A stretch of DNA of 64,000 nt, taken from NCBI GenBank assembly GCA_035358815.1, contig DAOPQC010000003.1, forward strand, positions 124,001 to 188,000, given 5' to 3'. Both the position numbers and the translations under genes were made by a program. Source of the stretch: Thermoanaerobaculales bacterium. GTDB lineage: Bacteria; Acidobacteriota; Thermoanaerobaculia; Thermoanaerobaculales; Sulfomarinibacteraceae. Positions 39,577-48,253 of this stretch are shown here, one piece after another. How positions within the stretch are numbered: position 1 is the first letter of the stretch; each line of letters starts with the position of its first letter. Under the pieces are notes generated by a model. It was given only the letters and a program-made list of their open reading frames with translations. It did not search any database and was not told the DNA's origin.

Positions 39577-40956
39577 CTAGCACTCGGTGATGTTGGCCGC
39601 CAGGCCGCCGGCCGAGGTCTCCTTGTACTTCGAGCCCATGTCGGCACCGGTCTGGCGCATGGTGGCGATCACCTGGTCGAGCGACACGTAGGCGCGGCTG
39701 GTGCGGCGCAGGGCGATGCGGGAGGCGTTGATCGCCTTGACCGCCGCCATCGCGTTGCGCTCGATGCACGGGATCTGGACCAGCCCGCCGACCGGGTCGC
39801 AGGTCAGGCCGAGGTTGTGCTCCATGGCGATTTCGGCGGCGTCCTCCACCCGCTCGGGGCTGCCGCCGAGCGCCTCGGTCAGCCCGGCCGCGGCCATCGA
39901 GCAGGCGACCCCGACTTCGCCCTGGCACCCCACCTCGGCGCCCGAGATCGAGGCGTTGAGCTTGTAGAGCATGCCGACGGCGCCGGCGGTGAGCAGGAAG
40001 GCGTGGACGCCGGCGCGGTCGGCGCCGCGGATGAACCGCTCGTAGTAGCGCAGCACCGCGGGCACGATGCCGGCCGCGCCGTTGGTGGGCGCGGTGACCA
40101 CCCGGCCGCCGGCGGCGTTCTCCTCGTTGACGGCGAGCGCGTACAGCGAGACCCAGTCGAGGATGGTGAGCGGGTCGGTGAGCGCGCTCTCGTTGAGGGT
40201 GCGCAGCATGTCGTAGAGCCCCTTGGCCCGGCGGCGCACGGCGAGGCTGCCGGGCAGCACCCCGTCCTGCTCGAGACCGCGGTCGATGCAGGCTCCCATG
40301 GCGGCGTGGATCCGGTCGAGGCCCACCTCGACCTCCTCCCGGGGACGGCGAGCGCTCTCGTTGCCGAGCACCACCTCGGCGACGGTGAGGCCGTCGCGGC
40401 GAGCGATCTCGAGCAGCTCGTCCGCGGAGCGGAAGGGTCGCGGCACCGGCTCGGGGGACTTGATGAGGGTGTCGGCCCGGGCCGTCTTCTGACCGACGAT
40501 GAAGCCGCCGCCGATCGAGTAGAAGTCCTTGGTGTACAGGGAGGCCCCGGCCTCGTCGCTGACCAGAAACCTCATACCGTTCGGGTGGAAGGGCAGCAGC
40601 TCGTCCGGTTTGAAAACGATGTCCGCGGCGGGCGAGAAGGCGATGCCGCGCTCGCCGTCCAGGAGCAGCCGGCCGCTCGCCTCCACCTCGCGCCAGAGCG
40701 GCTCCTGGCGCTCTGGCTCGATCGTCTCCGGCTCCTCGCCGAGCAGCCCCCAGACGATGGCACGGTCGGTGCGATGCCCGCGCCCGGTCGAGGCGAGCGA
40801 GCCGTAGAGCTCGACCCGGACCCGCCCGACCCGGTCGAACAGGCCGTGCTTCCGCAGCTTCCGGCACAAGAACTTGGCCGCCCGCATCGGCCCGACGGTG
40901 TGCGACGACGACGGCCCGATGCCGATCTTGAACAGGTCGAAGACGCTGAGCTCCAT
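39577..40956 (-). CDS. sdaA: L-serine dehydratase, single-chain iron-sulfur type
   Basis: 459 residues, the normal length for the fused (type 2) enzyme, which deaminates L-serine to pyruvate and ammonia. The N-terminal beta domain begins with FDLFKIGIGPSSSHTVGPM; the C-terminal alpha domain carries the [4Fe-4S] cysteines (SGAEVGCQGEVGVACSMA and LTCDPVGG) and the substrate loop TAPTNGAAGIVPAVL. The C-terminal Cys (LAANITEC), an autoinhibitory tail residue in this family, is present. It is divergent from mprF across a 141-nt gap. Confidence 0.97.
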   Translation of the reverse strand: MELSVFDLFKIGIGPSSSHTVGPMRAAKFLCRKLRKHGLFDRVGRVRVELYGSLASTGRGHRTDRAIVWGLLGEEPETIEPERQEPLWREVEASGRLLLDGERGIAFSPAADIVFKPDELLPFHPNGMRFLVSDEAGASLYTKDFYSIGGGFIVGQKTARADTLIKSPEPVPRPFRSADELLEIARRDGLTVAEVVLGNESARRPREEVEVGLDRIHAAMGACIDRGLEQDGVLPGSLAVRRRAKGLYDMLRTLNESALTDPLTILDWVSLYALAVNEENAAGGRVVTAPTNGAAGIVPAVLRYYERFIRGADRAGVHAFLLTAGAVGMLYKLNASISGAEVGCQGEVGVACSMAAAGLTEALGGSPERVEDAAEIAMEHNLGLTCDPVGGLVQIPCIERNAMAAVKAINASRIALRRTSRAYVSLDQVIATMRQTGADMGSKYKETSAGGLAANITEC

Positions 40957-41097
40957 GGCACGCAGCCTAGCATTCCGCCACCTGTGCCGCGCCGGTGGAC
41001 CCGCGCTGGAGGGCTCGCAAACGACCCGCAGCCGCGGGCCGCAACCTCGGGGAGAGGGACGAGGGCAGCCGATGCTTCGCTAGACTGGCGCCCGGAC

Positions 41098-43668
41098 ATG
41101 GCAGGGGACACCTCCACCCGAGGTTGGCTGCACCGGCTGGCGCCGGTGGTCGGAGTCGTCCTGTTCGGGGTCGCGCTCTACGTCCTCCATCGCGAGCTCG
41201 AGCTGATCCGGCTGCATGAGGTGATCGACCAGTTCAGGAGGATTCCGGTCAGGGCACTTGTGACGGCGGTTGCGGCCACGGCGTTCAGCTACCTGGTCCT
41301 GACCCAGTACGACGCCGTCGCGCTGCGCTATGTCGGAGCACAGGTCGGGCTCAAGCGCTCGTCCCTCGCCGCCTACCTCGGCTTCGCGTTCGCCCAGAAC
41401 GTCGGTTTCACCCTCTTCAGCGGCGCACCGGTGCGCTTCCGCTTCTACTCGGTCTGGGGGTTGTCGGCGGTCGAGATCGCCACCGTCCTCGCCTTCAACA
41501 GCATCACCTTTTGGCTGGGTCTGATCGCCTGCGCAGGCGTGACCTTCATTCTCGCTGGAGGGGTCGTCCCGACCGGGCTCCACCTCCCGGTCACTGCCCT
41601 GCGGCCACTGGGCGTGACCTTGCTGCTCATTGCCGCCACCTATCTCGTAGCGTGTGCCGTGCGCCGCGCACCCTTCAGGTTCGGTCGCTGGCAGCTCGCA
41701 CTGCCCTCGCTCCGCCAAGCCCTGGCTCAGGTCGGGCTGGCCGGTCTCGACTGGATCTCGGCCACACTGGTCCTTTACGTGCTCCTTCCCCGCCAGACGG
41801 CCGGCAACTTCGCACATTTCATGGCCGTGTTCCTTCTCGCCCAGCTCGCCGGCCTCGTCAGCCAGGTCCCAGGCGGGCTCGGCGTGTTCGAGACGGTCAT
41901 GGTGATCCTGCTGCCTACCACGGTGCCGCAGAGCGTCGCCCTCGGTTCCCTGCTCGCGTTCCGTCTGATTTACTACCTCCTGCCGCTGGCCGTGGCGGTG
42001 CTGCTCCTGCTCGCCTTCGAGCTGCACCAGCGGCGGGAGGAGCTGGGCAAGGCGGTCAAGATCGTCGGCAGCTGGCTACCGGCGGTGGAGCCACACCTCC
42101 TCGCAGTCCTGACCTTCCTCGGCGGCGGGGCGATGCTCGTGTTCGGCTCCGTACCGGCCGCGCCGGCCCGCCTGCACTGGCTGGCCGACTTCGTTCCCCT
42201 CGCCGTCCTAGAGCTGTCCCACTTCCTCGGCAGCCTGATTGGCATCGGCTTGATCGTCCTTGCCTGGGGACTGCGCCGACGGCTCGAGGTCGCGTACTAC
42301 CTGGCCAGTGGGCTGCTCGCCCTGAGCGTCGTCCTGTCGCTGCTGCGCGGTCTCCACGTCGAGGCGGCCGTCTTCCTGGCGTTGATGCTGGCGGCACTGC
42401 TCCCTGCGAGGCGGGCCTTTTACCGCCGCGCCGCCCTGCTCAGCGAACCGTTCTCGGGTGCCTGGCTCGCCGCCCTCGCCATGCTCGTGATCGGCGCCGT
42501 GTGGATCGGCCTCTTCGCCTACCGCCACGTCGACTACTCGAGCGAGCTGTGGTGGCAGTTCGAGCTTCACGGCGACGCCTCTCGCTTCCTGCGCTCCTCC
42601 CTCGCCGTCGCGATCGGCCTGGTGTCGCTCGGCATCGTGCGCCTGCTCGGCCCTGCAGCGCCGCGGGAGGCGGCCGCGAGCGACGAGACGCGGGCACTGG
42701 TCCGCGAGTTGGTGGCAAGCTCGCCGGCAGCCTCAGCCCACCTAGCGCTGCTCGGCGATAAGCGCTTCCTGATCGCCGACTCCAGGGCGGCCTTCGTCAT
42801 GTACGCGGTCCAGCAGCGGAGCTGGGTGGCCATGGGGGACCCGGTGGGCCCGAGCGAGGAGCACGCGGAGCTGATCTGGCACTTCCACACGCTCGCCGAC
42901 CGCCACGGCGGCTGGACCGTTTTCTACGAGGTCGGCGAGGAAAACCTGCCGATCTACCTCGACCTCGGCCTGACCGTGCTCAAGATCGGCGAGGAGGCGC
43001 GCGTCGACCTCTCACGCTTCTCCCTCTATGGTGGGGAGCACAAAGGGCTGCGTCACAGCTTGAACAAGCTCGAGCGTGAGGGGTGCTCGTTCGCGATCAT
43101 GCCGCCGGAGGCGGTCCCAGCACTCCTTCCGGAGCTACGCGCGGTGTCGGACGCATGGCTGACCTCGAAGAGCACGCGAGAGAAGCGTTTTTCGCTCGGT
43201 CGCTTCGACGAGGCGTACCTGCGGCAGCAGCCGGTCGCGGTCGTGCGCAGCGAGAATCGCGTGGTGGCCTTCGCCAACCTGTGGCCGGGCGCACCGGGCG
43301 GCGAGCTGTCCATCGACCTGATGCGCTTCAGAGCCGACGCCCCGGCCGGCGTCATGGACTACCTGTTCGTCAACCTCATGCTGTGGGGCCAGGAGCAGGG
43401 GTATTCCTTCTTCGGTCTGGGCATGGCGCCGTTCGCCGGCCTGCGCAGCGGGCCGTTTGCGCCGCTCTGGAACCGGCTCGCCGTTCTCCTGTACCGCTAC
43501 GGTGAGCATTTCTACAACTTCCAGGGGCTGCGCCAGTACAAGGACAAGTTCGATCCCCGATGGCGGCCGCGCTTCCTGGCCTGCCCTGGCGGGTCGGCGG
43601 TGCCGGGCGTGCTTTCTGACCTCACGGCCCTGGTCTCCGGCGGCCTGGTCGGAGTACTCCGGCGCTGA
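41098..43668 (+). CDS. mprF: Bifunctional phosphatidylglycerol lysyltransferase/flippase MprF
   Basis: 856 residues. The N-terminal ~540 residues hold about 14 hydrophobic segments, including the flippase region with SQVPGGLGVFETVMVILLP. The C-terminal cytosolic domain is the aminoacyl-tRNA-using synthase (DUF2156-like, GNAT fold), seen in AFVMYAVQQRSWVAMGDPVGP, HKGLRHSLNKLEREG and GLRQYKDKFDPRW. It adds Lys (or Ala) to phosphatidylglycerol and flips it outward, lowering surface charge and giving resistance to cationic peptides. The ATG lies close to a possible TAGACT -10 box with no strong ribosome binding site. Confidence 0.95.
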   Translation: MAGDTSTRGWLHRLAPVVGVVLFGVALYVLHRELELIRLHEVIDQFRRIPVRALVTAVAATAFSYLVLTQYDAVALRYVGAQVGLKRSSLAAYLGFAFAQNVGFTLFSGAPVRFRFYSVWGLSAVEIATVLAFNSITFWLGLIACAGVTFILAGGVVPTGLHLPVTALRPLGVTLLLIAATYLVACAVRRAPFRFGRWQLALPSLRQALAQVGLAGLDWISATLVLYVLLPRQTAGNFAHFMAVFLLAQLAGLVSQVPGGLGVFETVMVILLPTTVPQSVALGSLLAFRLIYYLLPLAVAVLLLLAFELHQRREELGKAVKIVGSWLPAVEPHLLAVLTFLGGGAMLVFGSVPAAPARLHWLADFVPLAVLELSHFLGSLIGIGLIVLAWGLRRRLEVAYYLASGLLALSVVLSLLRGLHVEAAVFLALMLAALLPARRAFYRRAALLSEPFSGAWLAALAMLVIGAVWIGLFAYRHVDYSSELWWQFELHGDASRFLRSSLAVAIGLVSLGIVRLLGPAAPREAAASDETRALVRELVASSPAASAHLALLGDKRFLIADSRAAFVMYAVQQRSWVAMGDPVGPSEEHAELIWHFHTLADRHGGWTVFYEVGEENLPIYLDLGLTVLKIGEEARVDLSRFSLYGGEHKGLRHSLNKLEREGCSFAIMPPEAVPALLPELRAVSDAWLTSKSTREKRFSLGRFDEAYLRQQPVAVVRSENRVVAFANLWPGAPGGELSIDLMRFRADAPAGVMDYLFVNLMLWGQEQGYSFFGLGMAPFAGLRSGPFAPLWNRLAVLLYRYGEHFYNFQGLRQYKDKFDPRWRPRFLACPGGSAVPGVLSDLTALVSGGLVGVLRR

Positions 43669-43684
43669 TCGGTCCCTATAGACA

Positions 43685-43708
43685 ACGCCCCTCGTTGCCG
43701 AGGGGCGT
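43685..43708 (+). terminator. Terminator hairpin after mprF (possibly bidirectional)
   Basis: Perfect 10-bp stem ACGCCCCTCG / CGAGGGGCGT with a TTGC tetraloop, 17 nt after the mprF stop and 35 nt beyond the stop of the convergent RRM gene. The downstream tract CGTCTCTC is pyrimidine-rich. It may serve both genes. Confidence 0.7.
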
Positions 43709-43742
43709 CGTCTCTCAATCTGCAGGGGCCAGTGGCCCCTTG

Positions 43743-44021
43743 TCACCGGCCGAAGCGGCCGCGATCGGATTCCGCGCGAGCCCGCGCTACGCTCACGGTG
43801 ATCGTGCTCCCGTCGAGCTCGGAGCTGTTCCTGGCGCTGATGGCCTTCTCGCCGGACTCGGAGTCCGTGTAGGTGACGAAGGCGAATCCCCGGGATGCGC
43901 CGGAATCGCGGTCCGTGATGACCTTTGCCTCGGTGATCTCGCCGTACTCGGCGAACACCTCACGCAGCCGAGCGTCGTTGGTGGCGGCGTTCAGCCCCCC
44001 CACATAAAGCTTCTGGGACAT
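43743..44021 (-). CDS. RRM-type RNA-binding protein
   Basis: 92 residues, essentially one RNA-recognition motif. RNP2 is KLYVGGL and RNP1 is SRGFAFVTY; the C-terminus is a short Arg/Asp tail (ARAESDRGRFGR). These glycine- or arginine-tailed bacterial RRM proteins bind single-stranded RNA and are often cold-induced. AAGGAAA precedes the ATG. A paralogue lies 228 nt upstream on the same strand with a similar leader, so the pair arose by tandem duplication. Confidence 0.93.
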   Translation of the reverse strand: MSQKLYVGGLNAATNDARLREVFAEYGEITEAKVITDRDSGASRGFAFVTYTDSESGEKAISARNSSELDGSTITVSVARARAESDRGRFGR

Positions 44022-44116
44022 GGTCGTTTCCTTTTCTTGTCGCGGAAGGCGCCACCGCTGCATGGTGCGCTCCGTCCCGTAACGTGACGCGGTGATTCCA
44101 CCCGCTCGTGTGGGGG

Positions 44117-44133
44117 CCGGCCACGGCGGCCGG
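44117..44133 (-). promoter_or_regulatory. Leader inverted repeat of the first RRM gene
   Basis: CCGGCC-N5-GGCCGG lies 96 nt before the ATG at 44021. A related palindrome stands at almost the same distance before the second RRM gene, suggesting a conserved 5' untranslated structure or operator. Confidence 0.4.
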
Positions 44134-44249
44134 ACCACGGTCGAGTCCCGAGGACAGCGCCTCGGCATCGACCATCACATTCACTCGCAAGGCCGTGAAC
44201 GTGCTCGGGCTCCCTCCACGAGGGAGGAAGCCCGGGCTCGCGGCCGGTG

Positions 44250-44561
44250 CTACCAGCGGCTGCCGCCGCCACCCTGCCGTCCGTAGCCTCCGCGGTCACG
44301 GTCGCGGTCGCGGTCCTTGTCCTGGGCGATGTCCACCCTGATGGTCCGCCCGTCGAGCTCGGTCTGGTTGAGGGCCGCGACCGCCTTCGCGGCGGCCTCG
44401 CCATCGGCGAAGGTCACGAACCCGAAACCGCGGGAGCGACCCGAGTCACGGTCGGTGATCACGACGGCCTCGGTGACCTCGCCGTGCGGCGAGAACGCCT
44501 CCCGCAGGCTGCGGTCATCGGTGTTCCAGCTCAAGCTCCCAACAAACAGCTTCTTCGACAT
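44250..44561 (-). CDS. RRM-type RNA-binding protein (paralogue, Gly/Arg/Asp tail)
   Basis: 103 residues. RNP2 is KLFVGSL and RNP1 is SRGFGFVTF, followed by VAALNQTELDGRTIRVDIA and a disordered tail of Asp-Arg repeats ending GGYGRQGGGGSRW, as in cold-inducible RNA-binding proteins of bacteria and plants. It is about 60% identical by eye over the RRM core to the neighbour at 43743-44021 (shared VITDRDSG and SRGF). GAAGGAAG precedes the ATG. Confidence 0.93.
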   Translation of the reverse strand: MSKKLFVGSLSWNTDDRSLREAFSPHGEVTEAVVITDRDSGRSRGFGFVTFADGEAAAKAVAALNQTELDGRTIRVDIAQDKDRDRDRDRGGYGRQGGGGSRW

Positions 44562-44981
44562 CTCTTCCTTCTCTTTCCTTGGAGGCGCTGACTCCCGCCG
44601 GCGCCCTCCCTTCGTTCCGTCATGGCGGGCCCGCTGCCCGCCGAATCGCTGGCCAGCCACGGTGGCCGGCCTGAAAGCCCATACCGAGGACTGCTTCTCT
44701 CCGCAGGCACACGACAGCAGGTCGCTATGCGCTGCGGTTCGTTTCCGGCTGACTTATGAACGGGAGAACTGCCGGGGGACTGCCGTACGGGTCATCTGGC
44801 GACCCTGTGAAGTCCGCGCCTGCCACCACCCTGACGTCGGGTGGCGCGACGCGAACACGTCACCCTGACACAACTCGAGGCGAAAAGCAAACATTTCCTC
44901 TGTTGGGACGCCATCATCTCGTTTGCTCGGTTCAGTCGCCGACTGAGGACAAGTCTGCTAAGTCCGGGACTCGGCGGACGG
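44562..44981. other. Intergenic region upstream of the second RRM gene
   Basis: About 420 nt with no gene accepted. It contains the RRM leader hairpin (44651-44671) and, from about 44870, a patch clearly poorer in GC than its surroundings that leads into the nucleotidyltransferase gene. Short open frames here lack ribosome binding sites and protein-like composition. Confidence 0.4.
44651..44671 (-). promoter_or_regulatory. Leader inverted repeat of the second RRM gene
   Basis: An almost perfect 21-bp palindrome: outer GGCC/GGCC arms and inner GCCAC/GTGGC arms, lying 90 nt before the ATG at 44561. It corresponds in position and sequence to the repeat at 44117-44133. Confidence 0.45.
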
Positions 44982-45494
44982 TCAATCGCTGCGGCCCTTG
45001 CCACGAAGCGCCTCTGTGAGGTACGGAAGGTCATCCATGTCCTTCGGACGGGCGGCCGCTCTCTTGTTCCGTATTAGGGCGTCGAGCCCAACATAGTTCA
45101 CTGGAACGACGTGCTCGCCGACCTCCAGCGGCACCACCGTGCGAGTCTGCCACGCCTCGTCGAACCTCACGCCGTCGATCCGGTTCATCAAATCGATGCG
45201 ATTCGGCGGGACGCCGAACTGGACGATGAACCCACTATCTGCTAGCTCCTCGGGATGACCCAGTCCCGGAACTGATCCCTCCCAGAACTCATCAAGGGCC
45301 ACGAACAGGCGGCGAACGTTGTCGAAGTCGCTGTCGTAGAAGAAGTCGACGTCGCCGGTCAGGCGGGCGTGGCCGTAGAATATCACCGCCTCGCCGCCCA
45401 CGATCAAATACCTGACATCGTGGACGTGAAGCAGCCTCAGGAACTCCTGGACGTCAGGCGAAAAGCTCGAAGAATCGATCAGCTCCGGTGCCAC
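44982..45494 (-). CDS. MNT/AbiEii-like nucleotidyltransferase-fold protein
   Basis: 170 residues from a GTG that overlaps the preceding small gene by 16 nt. The nucleotidyltransferase core is YLIVGGEAVIFYGHARLTGDVDFFYDSD: the GG loop and the D-x-D metal pair (DVDFF) are both present. A C-terminal Arg/Lys helix (IRNKRAAARPKDMDDLPYL) resembles that of AbiEii/MNT-type proteins. Such proteins are toxins or antitoxins that modify tRNA or partner proteins. Base composition is less GC-biased than neighbours, suggesting recent acquisition. Confidence 0.8.
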   Translation of the reverse strand: MAPELIDSSSFSPDVQEFLRLLHVHDVRYLIVGGEAVIFYGHARLTGDVDFFYDSDFDNVRRLFVALDEFWEGSVPGLGHPEELADSGFIVQFGVPPNRIDLMNRIDGVRFDEAWQTRTVVPLEVGEHVVPVNYVGLDALIRNKRAAARPKDMDDLPYLTEALRGKGRSD

Positions 45495-45646
45495 GCCCTT
45501 ACATCCTTGGCGTTGCTCGGGTAGGCCCTCTCCTTCAACTCCCGTGCAATCCGCATGCGCTGGCGTGGAGTCATCGCAACCTGCTGTCGAACGTCCCATT
45601 CGGCAGCCTGCTCGAATGACCTCGTCTTGTTGACAACACGTTCCAC
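45479..45646 (-). CDS. Small partner protein of the nucleotidyltransferase
   Basis: A 55-residue gene that standard length cut-offs would miss: it starts at a GTG (MERVVNKTRSFEQAAEWDVR...), with an in-frame stop five codons before it, and ends AYPSNAKDVRAWHRS. It is charged, helical and contains the block MTPRQRMRIARELKERAY, which resembles small proteins encoded just before nucleotidyltransferase genes elsewhere. It overlaps the start of the nucleotidyltransferase gene by 16 nt, so the two are translationally coupled, like a toxin-antitoxin pair. Confidence 0.65.
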   Translation of the reverse strand: MERVVNKTRSFEQAAEWDVRQQVAMTPRQRMRIARELKERAYPSNAKDVRAWHRS

Positions 45647-45921
45647 GCAAGCATTTTACGTCGTCTGGGTTCCGGAATCAAACGACCACAGCCTGGCCAG
45701 GCGAGCTCGCGGCCGTGATCCCCGGTATCTCCGTCAGCGCACGTCGACGGTGCCACGCTGACGCCTTGGAGCGAAACGAGCGGGACCAATCCGGGGCCTG
45801 CGCGGCCTGACCCGACACCGTCAGCTCGGTTGCCGCCTGAGCCCCACCCGAGCTCACCGCTTGGTGTACAGTGGTTGTCGGCTCCTTCTCCATCGGACGA
45901 GACGCTTGAGGCGCTGATCGG

Positions 45922-48204
45922 ATGACGCTTTCCTCCGGCACGCGGCTCGGCCCGTACGAGATCGTCGCTGCGATCGGCGCCGGCGGCATGGGCGAGGTCT
46001 ACCGGGCCCACGATCCTCGACTCGGACGGGAGGTCGCGATCAAGGTCATCCCGGCCGAGCTCAGCGGCTCGGCAGAGCGCATCCGGCGCTTCGAGCAGGA
46101 GGCGCGGGCCGCCGGCTCGATCAGCCACCCCAACGTCTGCGCCATCCATGACATCGGCACTCACGAGGGCTCGCCGTACGTCGTGATGGAGCTGCTCGAG
46201 GGCGAGTCGCTGCAGTCGCGGCTGGCCGCCGGCCCGGCCCCGGCCCGCACCGCGATCGAGTGGGCCGTCCAGGCCGCCCATGGGTTGGCCGCCGCGCACG
46301 CCAAGGGCATCGTGCACCGGGACCTGAAGCCGGCCAACCTCTTTCTCACCCGTGATGGGCGGGTCAAGGTGCTGGATTTCGGGCTGGCGAAGCTGATCCA
46401 TCCTGCGACGCTGGGGTCCGAGAGTGAGACCGTTGCGGCAGGCCCCCCAACCGAGGCCGGCACGATTCTCGGCACGGCCGGTTACATGGCCCCGGAGCAG
46501 GTGCGGGGAGAGGTCGCGGATCATCGGGCTGACGTCTTCGCCCTGGGCGCAATCCTCTACGAGCTGCTGGCCGGCAAGCGGGCGTTTCCCGGCGCGACCT
46601 TCTACGAGGCCTCGTACCGGATCGTCAACGAGGACCCGGAGCCGCTGAGCACTCTGGGGCGGTCGCTGCCGTCGGGCGTCGAAGGGATCGTTCGGCGCTG
46701 CCTCGAGAAACGCCCTCAGGAACGCTTCTCCTCGGCCCACGACCTCGCCCTGGCCCTCGCTGCGGTTGCCGAGTCGCTGCGCACCGGCCAGCCGATCGTC
46801 GAGTCCACAATCAAGTCGATCGTGGTCCTGCCCTTCGAGAACCTGAGCCCCGACCCGGACAACGAGTTCTTCGCCGACGGCCTGACCGAGGAGCTGATCG
46901 CCGATCTCTCCAAGTTGCAATCGCTGCGGGTGATCTCACGCACCTCCGCGATGCACTACAAGGCGACGACCCAGCCGCTCCCCGCGATTGCCCGGGAGCT
47001 CGATGTCCGCTACGTGCTGGAGGGCAGCGTCCGCAGGGCCGGCAACAACCTCCGCATCACGGCCCAGCTCATCGACGCCGCCGGCGACGCCCACCTGTGG
47101 GCGGAAAAGTACGGCGGAACTCTCGACGACGTGTTCGCGATCCAGGAGAAGGTCTCCCGCTCCATCGTGGATGCACTGAAGGTCAAACTGACCCCGGAGG
47201 AGGCGGAGCGTCTCGCGCAGCACCCGATCCCGAACGCCCTCGCGTATGAGTTCTACCTCAAGGCCAGGCAGGAGATCCTGAAGTGGACCCGGGCCGGGCT
47301 CGACCGGGCGCTCACGTACCTGCACAGCGGCCTCGAGATCACCGGCCCGAACGCCGTCCTGTTCGCCGGCCTGGCGTACGTCCAGCTCCAGCACCTCAAT
47401 CTGGGGTCGACGAACTACGAGGATCGCCGGCGGGAAGCGGACAGCTGGATCGGCCAGGCCCTCGCCCTCGATCCCGAATGCCCGCAGGTCCACTTCGTGC
47501 TCGGGGTGCTGCGCTTCCCGGACCGGCCGAGAGAAGCGATCAGGCACCTCAAGCGAGTGCTCGACACCAACCCCGACGACTTCGATGCGCTCTACTTCCT
47601 CAGCTGTCTTCTGGGAAGCCTGGGCCAGACCCGGACGGTCGTCCCCCTCGAGGAGCGCGCCGCGCGGCTCGATCCGCTGAACCCCGCGGCCCATTTCCAC
47701 CTCGGGTTCAACCGGCTCTGGGAGGGCAGGTTCCAGCAGGCTCGCAAAGTCCTGCAGAAAATCAACCGGGAGTTCCCGGACGACCCCACGATCAAGTTCG
47801 CCTATGGCCTGAGCCTCGCGTACTTGGGCGAACGTGACCAGGCTGGGGCGGTGTTCGGCGAGCTCGCCCGCGAGCAGCCCGGCACGGTCTTCTCGAACAT
47901 CGGCCTCAGCATGAAGCATGGCTTCGAAGGGAATCGAGCCGAGGCCATGGCCTTCCTGAAGTCGGCCTCGGAGGGGCCATCCCGGCACGACTTCCAGTAC
48001 GCGTGTTGGGTGGCCGAATGCTACGCCCTGATCGATGAGCGGGAGGCGGCCCTCGACTGGCTGGAGCGGGACGTGGACCTAGGCATGGTCAACCACCCGT
48101 TCCTGAACGAGTACGACCCGTTCCTCGCGAGCCTGCGGGGCGAGCCTCGCTTCAAACAGCTCATGGTGCGGGTCAAGGACGAATGGGATCGGTTCGAGGT
48201 GTGA
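45922..48204 (+). CDS. Serine/threonine protein kinase with TPR-type C-terminus
   Basis: 760 residues. Kinase domain ~1-280: glycine loop AIGAGGMGEVYRA, lysine EVAIKVI, catalytic HRDLKPANLFL, DFGLAKL, and TILGTAGYMAPEQ in the activation segment. From ~300 a TolB/adenylate-cyclase-associated domain follows (IVVLPFENLSPDPDNEFFADGLTEELIADL), then TPR-like helical repeats to the end. No transmembrane helix is seen, so it is cytosolic. This architecture is widespread in Acidobacteriota; targets are unknown. A copy of its first ~14 codons stands 8 nt downstream of its stop. Confidence 0.95.
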   Translation: MTLSSGTRLGPYEIVAAIGAGGMGEVYRAHDPRLGREVAIKVIPAELSGSAERIRRFEQEARAAGSISHPNVCAIHDIGTHEGSPYVVMELLEGESLQSRLAAGPAPARTAIEWAVQAAHGLAAAHAKGIVHRDLKPANLFLTRDGRVKVLDFGLAKLIHPATLGSESETVAAGPPTEAGTILGTAGYMAPEQVRGEVADHRADVFALGAILYELLAGKRAFPGATFYEASYRIVNEDPEPLSTLGRSLPSGVEGIVRRCLEKRPQERFSSAHDLALALAAVAESLRTGQPIVESTIKSIVVLPFENLSPDPDNEFFADGLTEELIADLSKLQSLRVISRTSAMHYKATTQPLPAIARELDVRYVLEGSVRRAGNNLRITAQLIDAAGDAHLWAEKYGGTLDDVFAIQEKVSRSIVDALKVKLTPEEAERLAQHPIPNALAYEFYLKARQEILKWTRAGLDRALTYLHSGLEITGPNAVLFAGLAYVQLQHLNLGSTNYEDRRREADSWIGQALALDPECPQVHFVLGVLRFPDRPREAIRHLKRVLDTNPDDFDALYFLSCLLGSLGQTRTVVPLEERAARLDPLNPAAHFHLGFNRLWEGRFQQARKVLQKINREFPDDPTIKFAYGLSLAYLGERDQAGAVFGELAREQPGTVFSNIGLSMKHGFEGNRAEAMAFLKSASEGPSRHDFQYACWVAECYALIDEREAALDWLERDVDLGMVNHPFLNEYDPFLASLRGEPRFKQLMVRVKDEWDRFEV

Positions 48205-48211
48205 GGCGGCC

Positions 48212-48253
48212 ATGACGCTTTCCTCCGGCACGCGGCTCGGCCCCTACGAGATC
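48212..48253 (+). pseudogene. 5' stub of a second, paralogous Ser/Thr kinase gene
   Basis: 42 nt starting with an ATG repeat the first 42 nt of the kinase gene at 45922 with a single difference (third base of a Pro codon). The frame then runs into unrelated sequence and stops after about 34 codons. A second tandem kinase gene has evidently been deleted, joining its start to the end of the opposite-strand Gcr-like gene, whose stop codon (48244-48246) lies inside the stub. Confidence 0.8.

Noticed and set aside
39451..41097. In-frame upstream extension of MprF by ~550 residues
   Set aside because: It is the antisense of sdaA. The mprF start at 41098 gives the normal N-terminal membrane segment.
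44841..45077. Plus-strand 78-codon frame overlapping the nucleotidyltransferase end
   Set aside because: No ribosome binding site and mostly antisense to the accepted gene.
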